Under the pieces are notes generated by a model, which had not been told where the DNA came from, did no database searches, and saw only the letters and a program-made list of their open reading frames with translations. Below are positions 12,507 through 22,332 of a stretch of DNA of 64,000 bases, in pieces. The stretch's first letter is position 1. Every line of letters starts with the position of its first letter. The position numbers and the translations under genes were made by a program. This stretch comes from Isoetes taiwanensis (Eukaryota > Streptophyta > Lycopodiopsida > Isoetales > Isoetaceae): the NCBI GenBank assembly GCA_021234155.1, contig JAJEKV010000004.1:25711831-25775830 (forward strand), given 5' to 3'.

Positions 12507-14460
12507 GTAAGCTTCGTTGTCTCTCCTTTCACCTCTAGAGCAAAAATCGGTATACTCATTATAAGATTTATGCAATTGTCAAAAAGTTAGCTAGGTTATC
12601 TTGTATGAATAATTAGAGATTCTACAAAATTAGGCGATAAGAATTGGCAACAACTTATTATCCAGAAGTTCCGATAACCATAGAACATGTATGCCCACTC
12701 CGTGATCTCCCTGTGTTTATGCAACCTTTCTTTGTTAAAATCAACCCAAATTTAAGGCATTCAATTTTCTTTCCACTTATGCAAGGAACCATAGGGCGCT
12801 TAGACACGTGAAAGGCAAGGATTGTGAAGGTCTTAGACTCGAACTCTTTATACACCAGTATCGGAGACCTTGTTATTGAGCCTTACAGACTGGCTATTTA
12901 TGTTAGTTTATTGAGGATGTGGTTCAAGAATTTTGTAAGGCCCATCTATAATGCTGTCATGAGTAGAGATGAGATATGGCCCAGAATGGGATTAGGTATT
13001 ATGTTGGGGAGGAGAGTTTCTCATCTTATTGAGAAGAAGGGAGCTTATAGTGATGGATATAGTGTCATGTCCAATGTTGCTCATGGTTTTTCATACGGCC
13101 ACAACATTCTCATGGGACCACCCAATGTTGGGATTTTGAACTCTCCAAAAGTAGTTATATACTTTACCCTACTTATTGCTAGCATGGTTTGTTACAGCAT
13201 TGCCATATTTGGACAGCCATGCTGCAGCAGATGGCTGTTTGAAGTACTCAATTTTTTTGGCACTTTTTCAGTGTATAATGTTTGGGGCTAGCAGTTGGAA
13301 TTAATGATGGGAAAAATTACGCCCAAATCGCCGCTCAAAACGCATTGTCCCTCGCCTTTATGCGCCTTTGTGTGACCATTTAAATTTCAAAGTTTAAAAA
13401 CGCAATTGTTCGATCTTCCTCGCTTGATTGTTCTTGTTTCTCACAGATAGCTTCAGCTTGTTGACCGCCGAGAAGGACGAGGAGCTTTGCATACTTCATT
13501 TGCATGCTACAAGTTCCTTATCATATATGGTCTGATGTTTTCAATTCTTAAGCTTTGTGCTTATTGGTGAGGTGCACTTTCAGGAGTTTTACTTTTTCTG
13601 AGGTATCTTACAGGCAAGAGCAAGTTGGATTCTCTGCCCTGTGCTTTTTATTCACATTTTTTCCAGATAGTTGTGGGAGTAGTTGATCCAGAAGATCTCC
13701 TTCTAAATGAACGAAGTGATGCCAGCTAGTTTTGTGGTCTTATTCGTTGCATATGGTAATAGCCAGCTTAATGGTATATGTTACATGTGTGCCCAAGAAG
13801 AATTGGCTTCGCCTTTCTCTAATAACATATTTTGTTTTAATGGTCATTTCATTAACAAGGATTTTGTTTTTTACACCTGCAGAATGTGAGTTCACAGCCA
13901 ATTTGGACCATTGACCCTGCAAATCTTAATTGGAATCCAACAAATTATGCCATAAGGAAGCCACGGTGGACTTTCCTGAACTTTATGGCTTGAATGCGAA
14001 TCCGAAGGTTATTTATCCAGGGGTTAGAGAACCCAGGGGGAGCCGGTTTCCATCATCATCTTAAACAACCAGCTGATATAGGTCTCACTGTTTGTTGGAC
14101 TGAGCAGTAGTAATTGAATTCTTTAAGACATGAACCCCGGTGGCTTCAACTATCTCCAGGGATGTATGTTGAAAACATTTTTGATGTTAGTTACATGCGC
14201 ATATATAATTGAATTCTTTAAGACATGAACCACGTTACATCAAGTCCTTGCAATTCTTTACATCTGGGCTTGGCCTTTCTCGAATTACACTACTTACCTT
14301 ACTGGAATGTCTCTATCTATTGATTGAATAAATATGCCATTAAATTATTCGACAATGTTTTTATTTTGGACTTGGGGTTTGTGCGAATACAAGTAAAAGT
14401 ATATGCTATTGATCTGAGTATGTGGCATGTCACACAGCTCTAGTGGTAGATTAATTTTTT
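12507..14460. other. Unassigned region; hydrophobic frames but no confirmed exon
   Basis: A plus-strand open frame (12,824-13,291, 155 codons) and another at 13,732-13,914 encode hydrophobic stretches such as VVIYFTLLIASMVCYSIAIF. These could be decayed membrane segments of the ATPase upstream, but I could not align them to its known helices. No other feature was recognised before the LTR-like sequence near 14,469. Confidence 0.3.
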
Positions 14461-14468
14461 TTATTAAT

Positions 14469-14570
14469 GATGTGGGTAGGGTATATATAAAATGTAAGAT
14501 CGGGTAGGGGTATATAAAGACCCTTTTAAGCCCTACAAAGATCGGGTAGGGGTATATAAAATGTAACATA
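14469..14570 (+). promoter_or_regulatory. Triplicated TATA-bearing repeat in the 5' LTR
   Basis: A unit of about 28 bases, gatcgggtaggggtatataa followed by aatgtaa, occurs three times, starting at 14,469, 14,498 and 14,540. Each copy carries a TATA-box-like core (tatataaa). The position, 190-290 bases before the LTR 3' end, fits an LTR promoter. The 3' LTR copies lack this block, so it may have been added or lost after insertion. Confidence 0.5.
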
Positions 14571-14589
14571 GTTCAGAGAGGAGATACAA

Positions 14590-14764
14590 GGGGGCATTAT
14601 CATCCGCAGTATTAGAGAGTATTTTATTGTGTAGGAGAGTATTTTGCTTGAGCTAGCTATGGAGATGATGATTCTTTGTGTTGTGCATTGCTTTGATCGA
14701 TAGATTGAGCTTGGATTGTTGGGTTTTTCATCCTTCTTGCAAGGTTAGAGTTCAGGCTCTAACA
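14590..14764 (+). repeat. 3' end of the 5' LTR
   Basis: Bases 14,632-14,764 are nearly identical to 19,999-20,135 and 20,310-20,452, and weaker similarity extends back to about 14,590. It ends in ctctaaca (a CA end), followed by atttggcgaccacgg, the place of a primer-binding site; I cannot name the tRNA. The LTR's 5' boundary is not defined because the upstream part does not match the 3' LTR. Confidence 0.65.
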
Positions 14765-15218
14765 ATTTGGCGACCACGGTGCTCGACAGACCATTGATCG
14801 GCAAGAATTTCCATTGAAAAAGGAGTTGTTACCATTGGTATTGGTGATCGTCGGTAAAGAACGACACCATTGAGAAAGGAGCAATTTCTTGGGTGAAGGG
14901 GATTTTGCCGTAAGTGATTTGCAGGGCAAAATTTGACAAGGGGAGCATAGTTTTATGCCCAAGAGAAGTACGAAGGATATCCCACCAAGCTCCATCGTAA
15001 CAAGAAGGGGACCGGTGAGTCAATCTTTGGGCTCAAAATTGCATCAAGATTCAATTTCGTTTTTCAGATTTGGGAGGCGGATCTGGGGTCTAATTCTCAG
15101 ATCCAGGAGGTTTTGATTCCATTTACCGATCTAGAAGGTAATCCAATTTCGTTTTTCAAATTGAAGGGAGATTCAATTTCGTTTTTCCAATTTCAAGAAA
15201 CCCAAGAAGAGGCAGAGA

Positions 15219-16260
15219 TGGCTGTATTACCACCTATGGTATGTGGTTTTCAGACAATGGGGATTCTAAAGTTTGATGATCGGTGGATCGGGGATCCTTT
15301 GAAGCATATTGTGATGTTTGAGAGGTATTGCCGACAATGTAAGTTACTGTTTCTTGATTACTTGCTTTGATTTCATAGTTCTTTGCAAGATTGATTGGAG
15401 GAATGGGCACAAACTCGGCCCGGATACACGACATATCAGGAATTAAAGGGAAGCTTTCATTGCTAATTATCAAAGAAGTCCATGGTAAGGATAAGACTAT
15501 GGAAAGGTGGACCAATTTTACACAAAAAGGAAGATGAATCAATTAGAGTATAATCGGAGGTACATTCACGGTTCTCAAAGCCATGGTTCATTGGAAGGTT
15601 GCAAGGAGTGATGAAATGGATATTCAATGGTATATAAAGGGGGCTGAAACGAGCTATTGCTCATAAGGTGAAGGCTAAACAACCTACAACATTGTTAGAG
15701 GCACAAAAAGTATGCTCTCAAGGCTGAAGATAAAATGGGATACATTCATGAAGTTCTTTGCTCGAGCATAAAAAAGAGAGGATATTGCAGCCAAGATTTC
15801 TAAGCTTACAATTGGTGAGAAAGCCAAGGGAGGTGCAGTTTATTACGTGTGAGTATTGTGGGTCTATTGGACATTCTGATACTACATGTAGATTGCTGAA
15901 ATTCTGCTCAAGATGTCAAATAAAAGGTCATAATAATCAAGAATGTAGGGAGAAGAGATTTTTTGAGGGGGCCAATCCGGTATTTGCTGTTATGCAACAA
16001 GCACCACCTATTCCTATTCAACCAATGCAAGCAGTATCTATCATACCACAAGTTCCAATGATGCCACAAGCTCCAATTGCTCAACAAGTTCCAATGAGTT
16101 CCACACAAATGGTGCAGCCACAACAAGGGATGGTATCCAAGTAAGGCTCCTTTGTATTGCAAGTTATGTGATAAATTCAAGCATGATGAGAGTACTTGTT
16201 GGAAAATTCACGGGAAATTGGAAAGGGCAACCAACAAGTATCCACCAAGGCAGCAAGTGT
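15219..16260 (+). pseudogene. Gag of the non-autonomous LTR element, frame-broken
   Basis: Gag builds the cytoplasmic virus-like particle. The frame starting with ATG at 15,219 reads MAVLPPMVCGF and then GDPLKHIVMFERYCRQC, a typical retrotransposon Gag start. About 15,640-15,780 encodes LKRAIAHKVKAKQPTTLLEA, a standard late-Gag segment, after several frame changes. The open frame 15,758-16,144 carries two zinc knuckles, CEYCGSIGHSDTTC and CSRCQIKGHNNQEC, then a Pro/Gln/Met-rich linker. A third knuckle, CKLCDKFKHDESTC, follows near 16,157 in another frame. All three fit C-x2-C-x4-H-x4-C. Gag is cut by the insertion beginning near 16,286. It is decayed or poorly sequenced. Confidence 0.7.
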
Positions 16261-16285
16261 TTGAAGCAGTATGTGACGTTCCAAG

Positions 16286-17820
16286 TATTTATACGGTGTA
16301 CGTATAAATATTGAACCCGTCACTCGGTATAGGTACGCCACCTGGGGTATGATAACCTAGGGGGTTGGCCACAATGGATTTAATTAGCTATGTTAACCGG
16401 ATTATAAAGGATAATTATCTAAAGACATGTGATTAAGTCAATCCATAGTAGGAAGGCGCCATTTGGCATGACCTGGGTGGCTAGCATGAGGATTGCTAAA
16501 CTAGGCCACCAAAGGGAAGCGCCATCCTCATATCAGCCCAATTTCGACCCACAAAGCGGGCGGCGGCTGGCGCTCGCGATTGTTGTTAGTCCCCGGATCG
16601 CCCAGATACCCTCTACCTCCTACCCGATGCTGGCACCATGGAAGCACCCCTTGACAACGGGTCCGGCCAGAAACTACGGTTAGTGGTAGTTAACTTGCAA
16701 ATTGTAGAATAATACTCTAGTATCCTTTTCTGGTTGGTTTTGGGTGAGATTAACCCTTCTTTGGTAATTAGGAACACTTTTCAATTATGAATGATGCTCT
16801 ATATGGAATGGTCGATGTCTCTATGAGTTAGTTTAGTAGTTTCTCATAAACAGGGAGTAGCAGGGGTAGAGGCCTGCGAGCTTGAGTATAGAATGCTCCT
16901 AGTAGTCCTTTAACACCCTACTAGTTTAGGCACGTGCGCAAAGAGCCCACCGGTCATAGATGCTATAGTGCGGCTTAGCACCGGACAAGGGACCGCGATG
17001 GTGAAGTAGGGGTGGGGTCTTACCTGCGAGCATAAAAGGCTCACGAGAGACTCCTGATGGGCTAGGCACGATAGCAGTCCGCGTGGAGGGCGGGTATGGA
17101 GTGCGACACTCTCGGGTGTAGTGGTGTGACCCGTATGGGGCACCATGCACTGAGTAGAATTAGGTTGAGTAAGTCGGGCACGGATGCGGGGGTCGCTGAT
17201 CGACGTATTCTCTAGCTCACCCACAACACCGCTGTGATCACGGAAGGGGCCTCTCCCGACCTGCCTCATCGGACCAGGTGTCATGAACCTGGAGTAGACT
17301 CAAGGGTGATCCACGGAGTCTGCGTCTCCGGAAGGCTATAAGCGAAGCCATGGCGTGAATCGACCCATCTGCAAAGTGTGCACATGAGGGGCGGATGGAG
17401 TGGACAACCCTAGCCGATGTTCTATGCCAGCCGCCATGCCAAGATTCGGTCTGCTGATCTCCACGAGACCCGGCCGTCGATCGCTCCCCACTAGAGTACA
17501 GTAGGGGTAGAACACGGGCTTTTGGGTGTTTTCTTAGTTAGATGCCTATTACGTGTTTGTTATTTTGGATGGATCGCCACCCTTAGTGGTGGCCACTTAT
17601 ATATGATTTATCTTTGTGCTAACCCTTGTATTCATGCTTCAGCGACGTAGAAGCCCATCGGCGTGGGCGAATGACCCCTCATGTCCTTCACCGGCGTCTC
17701 GTAGGCGGCCGGGTTAGATGGAGGCCCCTTTCGTGGCCGCGATGAGTGCGCCATGGGAGGGAAAGTCCCCGTATGTATACGGTAGGGGTGCATTATATAT
17801 TACAGGGCGTCCGCCATACA
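16286..17820. mobile_element. Insertion of about 1.5 kb inside Gag, bounded by short palindromes
   Basis: The Gag reading breaks near 16,286 and Gag-like sequence resumes near 17,850. The intervening DNA is GC-richer than its surroundings and has no recognisable protein. At its left edge lies a perfect palindrome, tatttatacg, gtgta, cgtataaata (16,286-16,310). Near the right edge lies ccgtat, gt, atacgg (17,769-17,782). Such terminal hairpins could belong to a MITE, a Helitron-like element or a solo LTR. I found no long terminal inverted repeat, CTRR end or clear target duplication, so the class is open. Confidence 0.4.
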
Positions 17821-18016
17821 TCTTCTTAATAATGATGTTCGCATTTAAGATTCAAAGTACATTGATAATCCTCAAGTTAAGGCTCTTATTGAGGAGCTTA
17901 AGAAATAAGAGAAGGCAAAATCAGTAGTAAATTGTGGATTTGTTGAGGTAGACAGTGACCCATTTCAGCAAGAAGAAGAGATTGGAGAAGTAAATGCGGT
18001 TACAAGATCACAAAAG

Positions 18017-19156
18017 GTGGTGCAAGAACCAAGAGTAGTGCCAATTGTGGAGAAGACTAAGACCTCTTTTCCAAAGGCTTTGAAGGGACAAGCTTTGAAG
18101 GTATCAGCACCTAAGAAGGTGCAATTCAATGTGCTACCCACAGAACAGTTTCAGTCTATAGAAGAAAATCAGCCCATAGTGATGCCTCCTATGGTGGATG
18201 AGGAAATTCAAAATGAAGATGATGTGATCAGCCAAGTTTTGGCCACTAAAGTTACACTTACTCTTGAGCAATTGATGCATTATTCTCCAAATTTGTTGGA
18301 AGAGTTGGGAGGAAGAACAAAATCAGAAATTTCAGTCCAACAAATCATCTCAAATGATACAAGTAAGAGTATAATAGAGCCATTAGCCCGGCAGTCCAAG
18401 GATCCAGGGCTATTTCTTTGCGATATGAGTATCAATGGGTATTTAGTCAAAGGAGCAAACATAAATATGGGTAGCGGAGTGAATATAGAGCATCCTCTGA
18501 AATCAAGCATGGATGGGACAAACAGAAATCAGGTAAATCTAATCACATCTCATATGGTTGAAAAGTATGAGCATGTTCTTTTATGTGAAAATGATAAGTT
18601 TGAGCATTGTCATGAGAAAGAAAGTGATGGATGCTTGAGCAGCCCTGAATTTGAGACTCTTCATACATGTAAAACATTATTGGATGATGATGAACCATTA
18701 TTATGTGAATTAGAAGTGGAAAGCATGGATATTTCAGCATTTGAGCACTCTAAAGATATGTTACATGCTTTTGAATTGGGCGACAGTCATGACAACATTC
18801 CTCTTTATGAGACTTTCAGATTTGAGACATGTATACCAGCTGAACAAGACTTTTATATGCCTCAAATTGAGAAATTTGCTCGCTTTGATGATTTGGCACT
18901 AAACCGCGAGCTAGAATTGCTAATTTTTTATGCTTTGCGCAGTCCAAAAAAGTTTGAGAATCAAGGATTACTAGTTCCTTTCATGTTTGAGCATGGAAGT
19001 GTGGAAGAGGTGAGTAAATTTGAGCATGACTATGTGATAAAGGAAGGGAAATCGGACATGAGCAGCACTTTATCTCAATGTGTAGCAGCCAAAGAGGCTT
19101 CTAAAGATTTGTTTGCACTATTTGAGACTAATAAGCTACGGAATATGTCGGTTTAG
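18017..19156 (+). CDS. Acidic 379-residue open frame with a protease-like remnant
   Basis: This is the longest intact frame of the element; the same frame is readable from about 17,920 (VEVDSDPFQQEEEIGEVNAV) in the part before the first ATG. Residues about 80-95 (LTLEQLMHYSPNLLEELG) match the segment that precedes protease in Ty3-like polyproteins. Residues 132-157 (LFLCDMSINGYLVKGANIN, then MGSGVNI) line up with the retroviral-type protease, but the catalytic Asp of DSG is replaced by Asn-Met, so it should be inactive. Residues about 180-379 are acidic and rich in repeated Phe-Glu-His or Phe-Glu-Thr motifs, unlike any Pol domain. The open length suggests selection or recent origin. Its function is unknown. 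Confidence 0.55.
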   Translation: MVQEPRVVPIVEKTKTSFPKALKGQALKVSAPKKVQFNVLPTEQFQSIEENQPIVMPPMVDEEIQNEDDVISQVLATKVTLTLEQLMHYSPNLLEELGGRTKSEISVQQIISNDTSKSIIEPLARQSKDPGLFLCDMSINGYLVKGANINMGSGVNIEHPLKSSMDGTNRNQVNLITSHMVEKYEHVLLCENDKFEHCHEKESDGCLSSPEFETLHTCKTLLDDDEPLLCELEVESMDISAFEHSKDMLHAFELGDSHDNIPLYETFRFETCIPAEQDFYMPQIEKFARFDDLALNRELELLIFYALRSPKKFENQGLLVPFMFEHGSVEEVSKFEHDYVIKEGKSDMSSTLSQCVAAKEASKDLFALFETNKLRNMSV

Positions 19157-19223
19157 CAAGTTCTATTACATTATATCCCGTTTGCCACATTGGTATGCTA
19201 GTGCAGTAATATTTGAGCGGGGT

Positions 19224-20135
19224 TGTTGGGTGTGGCTTGTTCTTTAGCCACACTTTTTGTTGTTACATGTTATCGCATTCTCCTATTTGGAAAATGTTTA
19301 CTTGATAGGGTTGGAGTTGGTTGATAATTCCAGAAGGGGAATTGTTGCTAATCCCGAAATGGAAGACCTCAGGCCTAGACAAGTGCTATTCTAAAGGGAT
19401 TGATTTGGCATAGCTCCAATTCTGGAGATTGTGGAGAACTTTTGGGTTACAACAGGTCGTTTTTCTGAAAAAACAGATGGTGACAGTTCCATAATACACA
19501 ATCTATCCTACATCAAAAGATGTGTTTGAAGCGTCTGAATCCAGCGAGCTATGGTGCGGGTCAAGCGGAGGTCTGGAACTCAAGATATCAGCTTTCAAAG
19601 TTTGCCCGCGATTCTGAGAGCTCTGTTTCGTCACTTTGTCATTTTGGACCGGTTGTTTGTATCAGTCATTTGGATTTGAGGGAGGGTATTTTCTTTCTAA
19701 ACATACATGTAAATGTGTCATTTGGGGACATATCCCAAGGACCATATTAGTATTTTGTTGTTGTGGGTTCTCCCGCGGTGTACATTTTCCACTTGTGGTC
19801 CCAGCTGTTGGGGTGGTCACCACTCACCACATTCGTCACCACTCACCACACTCACCACTGTTGTGGTGGTAGAGGAGATAGTATACCGTATATGGAGGGA
19901 GATACGCACATGCACGCGTGCAGGATATTTCCACGTATTATCATCACAGTATTATCTGAGCAGAGAGAGAGAAGAACGGAGAGAGAGACGGTGTATTGTA
20001 GGAGAGAGTATTTTGCTTGAGCTAGCTATGGAGATGATGATTCTTTGTGTTGTGCATTGCTTTGATCTGATAGATTGAGCTTGGATTGTTGGGTTTTTCA
20101 TCCTTCTTGCAAGGTTAGAGTTCGGGGCTCTAACA
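19224..20135 (+). repeat. 3' LTR (left boundary tentative)
   Basis: The 3' end is firm because it matches the 5' LTR end and finishes ctctaaca. The proposed start at 19,224 (tgttgggtgtggc) is preceded by a purine-rich gagcgggg that could be the polypurine tract. Just inside lies an 8-bp inverted repeat, gtgtggct and agccacac. With this start the LTR is about 912 bp with TG-CA ends, but most of it has no partner in the 5' LTR, so only 19,860-20,135 is certain. Confidence 0.5.
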
Positions 20136-20137
20136 AT

Positions 20138-20452
20138 TCACCACATTAAGTCACCACTCACCACACTCACCCATTGTTGTGGTGGTAGAGGAGATAGTAT
20201 CACGTATATGGAGGAGATGCGCACATGCACGTGCGGGGATATTTCCACGTATTATCATCCATCCGGTATTATCTGGCGAGGCCCGAGAGAAGCGGAGGAG
20301 AGGCGGTGTATTGTAGGAGAGAGTATTTTGCTTGAGCTAGCTATGGAGATGATGATTCTTTGTGTTGTGCATTGCTTTGATCTGATAGATTGAGCTTGGA
20401 TTGTTGGGTTTTTCATCCTTCTTGCAACAAGGTTAGAGTTCAGGCTCTAACA
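20138..20452 (+). repeat. Tandem duplicate of the LTR 3' end (about 315 bp)
   Basis: This unit repeats 19,820-20,135 from the caccactcaccacactcac stretch to the terminal ctctaaca. Most of it is nearly identical; the differences are clustered, several of them at CAG or CTG sites. A direct duplication by unequal exchange or replication slippage is likely. Confidence 0.75.
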
Positions 20453-21870
20453 CTCTGCATGTTGAACTCTTGTCCTCCTTCGATCTATAGCAACCTCCTC
20501 TTCTGCAATCAAGACTTATGCAACCTAGAGTTCAAAATTGAAGACATTATGTCATATGGCATCCTCAACAATTTTATGTATGTAAAGCACAATGTCTAAT
20601 TGTACATCTAGTATTCAATCAATCTAAAGCACAATGCCTATTGTACACTAGTATTCGGTCAATCTAAAGCATAATAGAACCTCACCCCACAACAGAAATG
20701 TCTCACATTTTTAAATATATGATGCTTTTGTGCGGTATTCTAAATAGACCTCGTTTCTTGCAGCCTTTCTAGCATATCTCAAATTTTGTTGTTTAAACAA
20801 TGTAAGGACCTATTGTTTTTGTCTTGCATCTTCTTCATTTCTCTACACCATTTAGAAGTGTTTGTCTATGGGCCCATTGGCAATAGCGACAGTGCCATCA
20901 CCATATTATATGAAGATTCAAGCCTTCTAAAATAATCTTTGCAAAAAGAAGATAAATTTATTTATAAAAATGAGAGGTAAAAGCTTCTTCCAAACTTGAT
21001 GAATTTGAATATATTCTTTTCCCTAATGAGGTGGTTGTTCCTCGTAATATAGGCGATGTAGAAGCTCAGCCTATTCATATAAAATTAGGGTACTCTTGAA
21101 TCATTTTGCTTCTTTATTAGGTCAAGTTTTGGCGACACAAGTTTTGGTTACTCGTGAAGCAACTATAAGTGATATTCTTGGAATATTAGTCGATGAGGAG
21201 CATACTTCTAAATAGCTCTATAAGTGCAGAGATCGGGAAGAGCTTTTTTCACGATCTTGAAATACCCAAATCAAGACCAAACCAAAAGCACGTGGGCCGG
21301 GTAAGGGTTTGCACAAAACTTGTTCTTCTTAAGTAACCACGAGAAGCAAAAGCATCCATCTTCTACTTCTTTAAGAAATCACCACGAAAACCTAATCATG
21401 ACAAAAAAATGTTAGAACATGAGAGGAAAAGAAAATCCATAGAAACACGAGCTTAACCTTAAAACCAAAACATGACACCCACCATTGCTATGGAGAGAAT
21501 GTCCACGTGGGGGGAGTTTATGGCTGATAGTCGTCAGGCTAGATAGGTTTTCCTTTCCAGCGACAAACTGACAAGCGGTGCCACTATTGATATCTGCGCA
21601 AATAAATTGTACATGGACCAAGCCTATTTCTAGCATGGTGCTTATGACTTGAAATCCCTGAGAGATGTTTATTATTCTTTTTCCCGTGCTTTACATACCT
21701 TGTAGCAAGAGGCGTCATCATTGCATGTTTTGCGTCAATACATTCTATGCCTTCTGCTATGTGCATATACACAAAAGCCATGAGTTCAACGAGATGTTGA
21801 ACCCATGACCTTGGGCATGGCAATTTAGGGTCTTACCACAAAGAGAAGATACAATCATGATACAAATCAT
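20453..21870. other. Spacer between two LTR elements, no firm feature
   Basis: I see only broken frames. Around 21,115-21,220 the plus strand reads GQVLATQVLVTREATISDIL, similar in style to the VLATKVTLTLEQL stretch of the acidic frame at 18,017, so it may be a remnant of a related element. Nothing else could be assigned. Confidence 0.35.
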
Positions 21871-22330
21871 GCTATCATGATACAATCATCAACATATAAG
21901 GCAATTATGCAAAAACCTTCATTTACTGAGAACCTATACAAATTCCCATCATTTTGAAGTTTCTCAAAACCTTGATCTTTCAGAAAATTGTTTATACACT
22001 GATACCATTCCCTTGGAGCTTGCTTCAGCCCATAGACATCCCTATTTAGCTTCCATACTTGATCTTCTCCTTTTGCAAAACCTGGTGGTTGCTTCATAAA
22101 TATATCCTCATCTAACTTAGCATTTAGAAAGGCAGTTTTGACGTCCATATGGTGAAGCTCGAGATCCCAAGCATTTGCCATAGCTAATAACAATCTTATG
22201 CTTGTGAGCTTAACAATTGGAGAAAATGTTTCCTGATAATCTTTTCCCTTTTTCTGAGTATAGCCTTGGGCTACCAACCGTGCTTTATACCTCTTGCTAC
22301 CATCTGCATTAACTTTTATCTTGTATATCC
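21871..22330 (-). pseudogene. Copia copy 1 reverse transcriptase, truncated
   Basis: This continues the Gag-Pol frame at 22,333-25,152 in a different frame (shift of one). It reads [20 protein letters not shown], the copia RT start, and [15 protein letters not shown] with the first catalytic Asp. The array ends just after the YVDDCIMIA active-site block. The remaining RT and RNase H are missing. The junction at 21,848-21,890 has short repeats of atgatacaatcat. Confidence 0.85.
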
Positions 22331-22332
22331 AT

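Larger units (their letters stand above)
14469..20452 (+). mobile_element. Non-autonomous LTR retrotransposon, probably Ty3-like
   Basis: The element has an LTR end at 14,590-14,764, a Gag region, a protease-like remnant, a long acidic open frame, and a matching LTR end at about 19,860-20,135 that is duplicated again up to 20,452. The shared LTR end reads gttagagttcaggctctaac followed by a. No reverse transcriptase, RNase H or integrase is visible between the LTRs even allowing frame breaks, so it would depend on another element. Three CCHC knuckles and the absence of the copia domain order favour the Ty3 side, but with no polymerase this stays inference. A roughly 1.5-kb insertion splits the Gag region at 16,286-17,820. 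Confidence 0.6.

Noticed and set aside
12824-13291. 155-codon frame as a possible membrane part of the P5B ATPase
   Set aside because: Hydrophobic but its order and residues do not match the family's transmembrane region by eye.
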